From an uncultured Myxococcales bacterium (lineage in GTDB: Bacteria > Myxococcota_A > UBA9042 > DTJE01), in the NCBI GenBank assembly GCA_903847405.1, contig CAINDP010000130.1, forward strand, positions 1 through 33,040: a DNA stretch of 33,040 bases, in the 5' to 3' direction. How positions within the stretch are numbered: position 1 is the stretch's first letter; every line of letters starts with the position of its first letter. Made by a program: the position numbers and the translations under genes. Below the pieces are notes generated by a model. That model did not search any database. It was not told the DNA's origin and worked only from the letters and a program-made list of their open reading frames with translations. Below, piece by piece: positions 32,209-33,040 of this stretch.

Positions 32209-33040
32209 CTAGCGCAGATCGGCGAGGAGGGACGGGTCGATGACGGTGCCGCCGCGGATGCCGACGATGCGGGAGGCGACCCGGGCGGCGAAGGTCAGGG
32301 CGTCCGGGGCGGACATCCCGCGCAGCCGGGCGACGATCAGGCCGGTGATGAAGGAGTCGCCCGCGCCCGTCAGGTCCACGACCGGGACCGGGAGGGCCGG
32401 GACGCGCACCGCGGCGCCGTCCAGGATGCCGAAGGCGCCCAGGGGACCGTCGGTCACCACCACGTCCACCGAGGCGCCCGTCAGGCGGGCGACGGCATCC
32501 TCGGCGGCCAGCCCCGTGGCCACCTCGGCCTCCCGGCGGTTCACGACCAGCAGGTCGAAGGGCTGCCCGCGTTCGCGTCCCAGCAGGTCCAGGTGGGGCG
32601 CGGACCAGCAGCCCGAAACGGCGATCTTCGCGCCCTTGGCCCGGACCTCGGCCACGCGCCCGGGGACCGTGTAGGCCTCCTTCACGCCGCCCACGTGCAC
32701 CCAGGGGGCGACGGGGATTTCCGGGACGTGGTTCAGGCAGGCGTGGTCGCCGGCGCTCAGGAACGCCCGGTCGTGGCCGTCGGAAAAGACCAGCGACAGG
32801 AACGGGTCGGGACGGGACGGCCACGACACCGACCGGATGCCCAGGCGGTGCATCAGGGCCTCGGCGGCCAGGTCCACCATGCCGCCGCCCGAGGGGTGGA
32901 CCAGCGTCACGTCCACGCCCAGGGCCGCCGCCACCGACGCGGCGTTCATTTCGCCGCCGAAGCCGGTGGGGATGGAATCGACGTAGCGTTCCTCGCCCGG
33001 GGCCGGCAGGGGGTCCAGGACCGGCAGGAAGACCTCGAAG
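32209..33040 (-). CDS. PfkB-family carbohydrate kinase (5' end beyond window)
   Basis: About 277 residues are visible; the start lies right of the window. The frame runs open through the window edge, with VDSIPTGFGGEMNAASVAAA providing the N-terminal PfkB signature (GG-x-x-N), so an internal ATG at 32949 is not the start. The C-terminal signature DLTGAGDSFITGL carries the catalytic aspartate of the GAGD motif. Ribokinase-type enzymes phosphorylate sugars, nucleosides or related small molecules with ATP; the substrate is not determined. The stop codon abuts a REP-like repeat pair. The OPT gene follows downstream. Confidence 0.92.
   Translation of the reverse strand, partial: FEVFLPVLDPLPAPGEERYVDSIPTGFGGEMNAASVAAALGVDVTLVHPSGGGMVDLAAEALMHRLGIRSVSWPSRPDPFLSLVFSDGHDRAFLSAGDHACLNHVPEIPVAPWVHVGGVKEAYTVPGRVAEVRAKGAKIAVSGCWSAPHLDLLGRERGQPFDLLVVNRREAEVATGLAAEDAVARLTGASVDVVVTDGPLGAFGILDGAAVRVPALPVPVVDLTGAGDSFITGLIVARLRGMSAPDALTFAARVASRIVGIRGGTVIDPSLLADLR

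Overview
The window is a GC-rich bacterial chromosome segment. Codon use is strongly biased to G/C at third positions, so many long antisense shadow frames appear. Several unrelated surface proteins start with a lipobox cysteine followed by an Asp-Val-Pro-rich linker. There is also a very cysteine-rich lipoprotein, a protease with a CGDGxC-type cysteine-rich tail, and an NtrC-type response regulator. This combination is typical of Myxococcota and related deltaproteobacterial lineages. That placement is inference; no rRNA, tRNA or taxonomic marker was seen.

Layout. 1-7.5 kb (minus strand): a lipoprotein, histidine kinase and sigma-54 response regulator joined by two 4-base ATGA overlaps (the regulator runs off the left edge), then a lipidated C45-type Ntn hydrolase and a GH106-like glycoside hydrolase. 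7.7-10.5 kb (plus): two exported hydrolases, a chlorophyllase-like alpha/beta hydrolase and a metallophosphoesterase. 10.6-18.5 kb (minus): a five-gene block that looks like a defence cassette. 18.9-22.6 kb (minus): type I asparaginase, a DUF2202 ferritin-like lipoprotein and a 76-cysteine lipoprotein. 22.7-24.9 kb: a DUF808 membrane protein facing a trypsin-like protease. 24.9-27 kb: a 43-bp tandem repeat array, an internally duplicated helical protein and a DUF4160/DUF2442 pair. 27-33 kb: a molybdopterin oxidoreductase divergent from an MBL-fold hydrolase, then an OPT transporter and a PfkB kinase cut by the right edge.

The main discovery candidate is at 10632-18497. Its core is a TerB-N/TerB/TerB-C protein, a DUF2791 (BrxD-like) P-loop ATPase and an Lhr/BrxHI-like DEAD/DEAH helicase with overlapping genes. 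This matches the three-gene Shango anti-phage system (SngABC) as I remember it. Upstream on the same strand are two extra genes: a six-arginine S4 ion channel with an altered selectivity filter (TTLGFDG in place of TTVGYGD) and a protein with two DG-containing helical repeats plus a C-terminal BRCT domain. SngA has an N-terminal membrane helix. A reasonable hypothesis is a membrane-associated Shango variant with a DNA-end-sensing and ion-flux arm.

Regulatory DNA is unusually visible. TATACT/TAGACT-like -10 elements precede many genes on both strands. The divergent region at 28950-29173 holds a nine-unit GTGGAC hexamer array next to a strong G-quadruplex motif.
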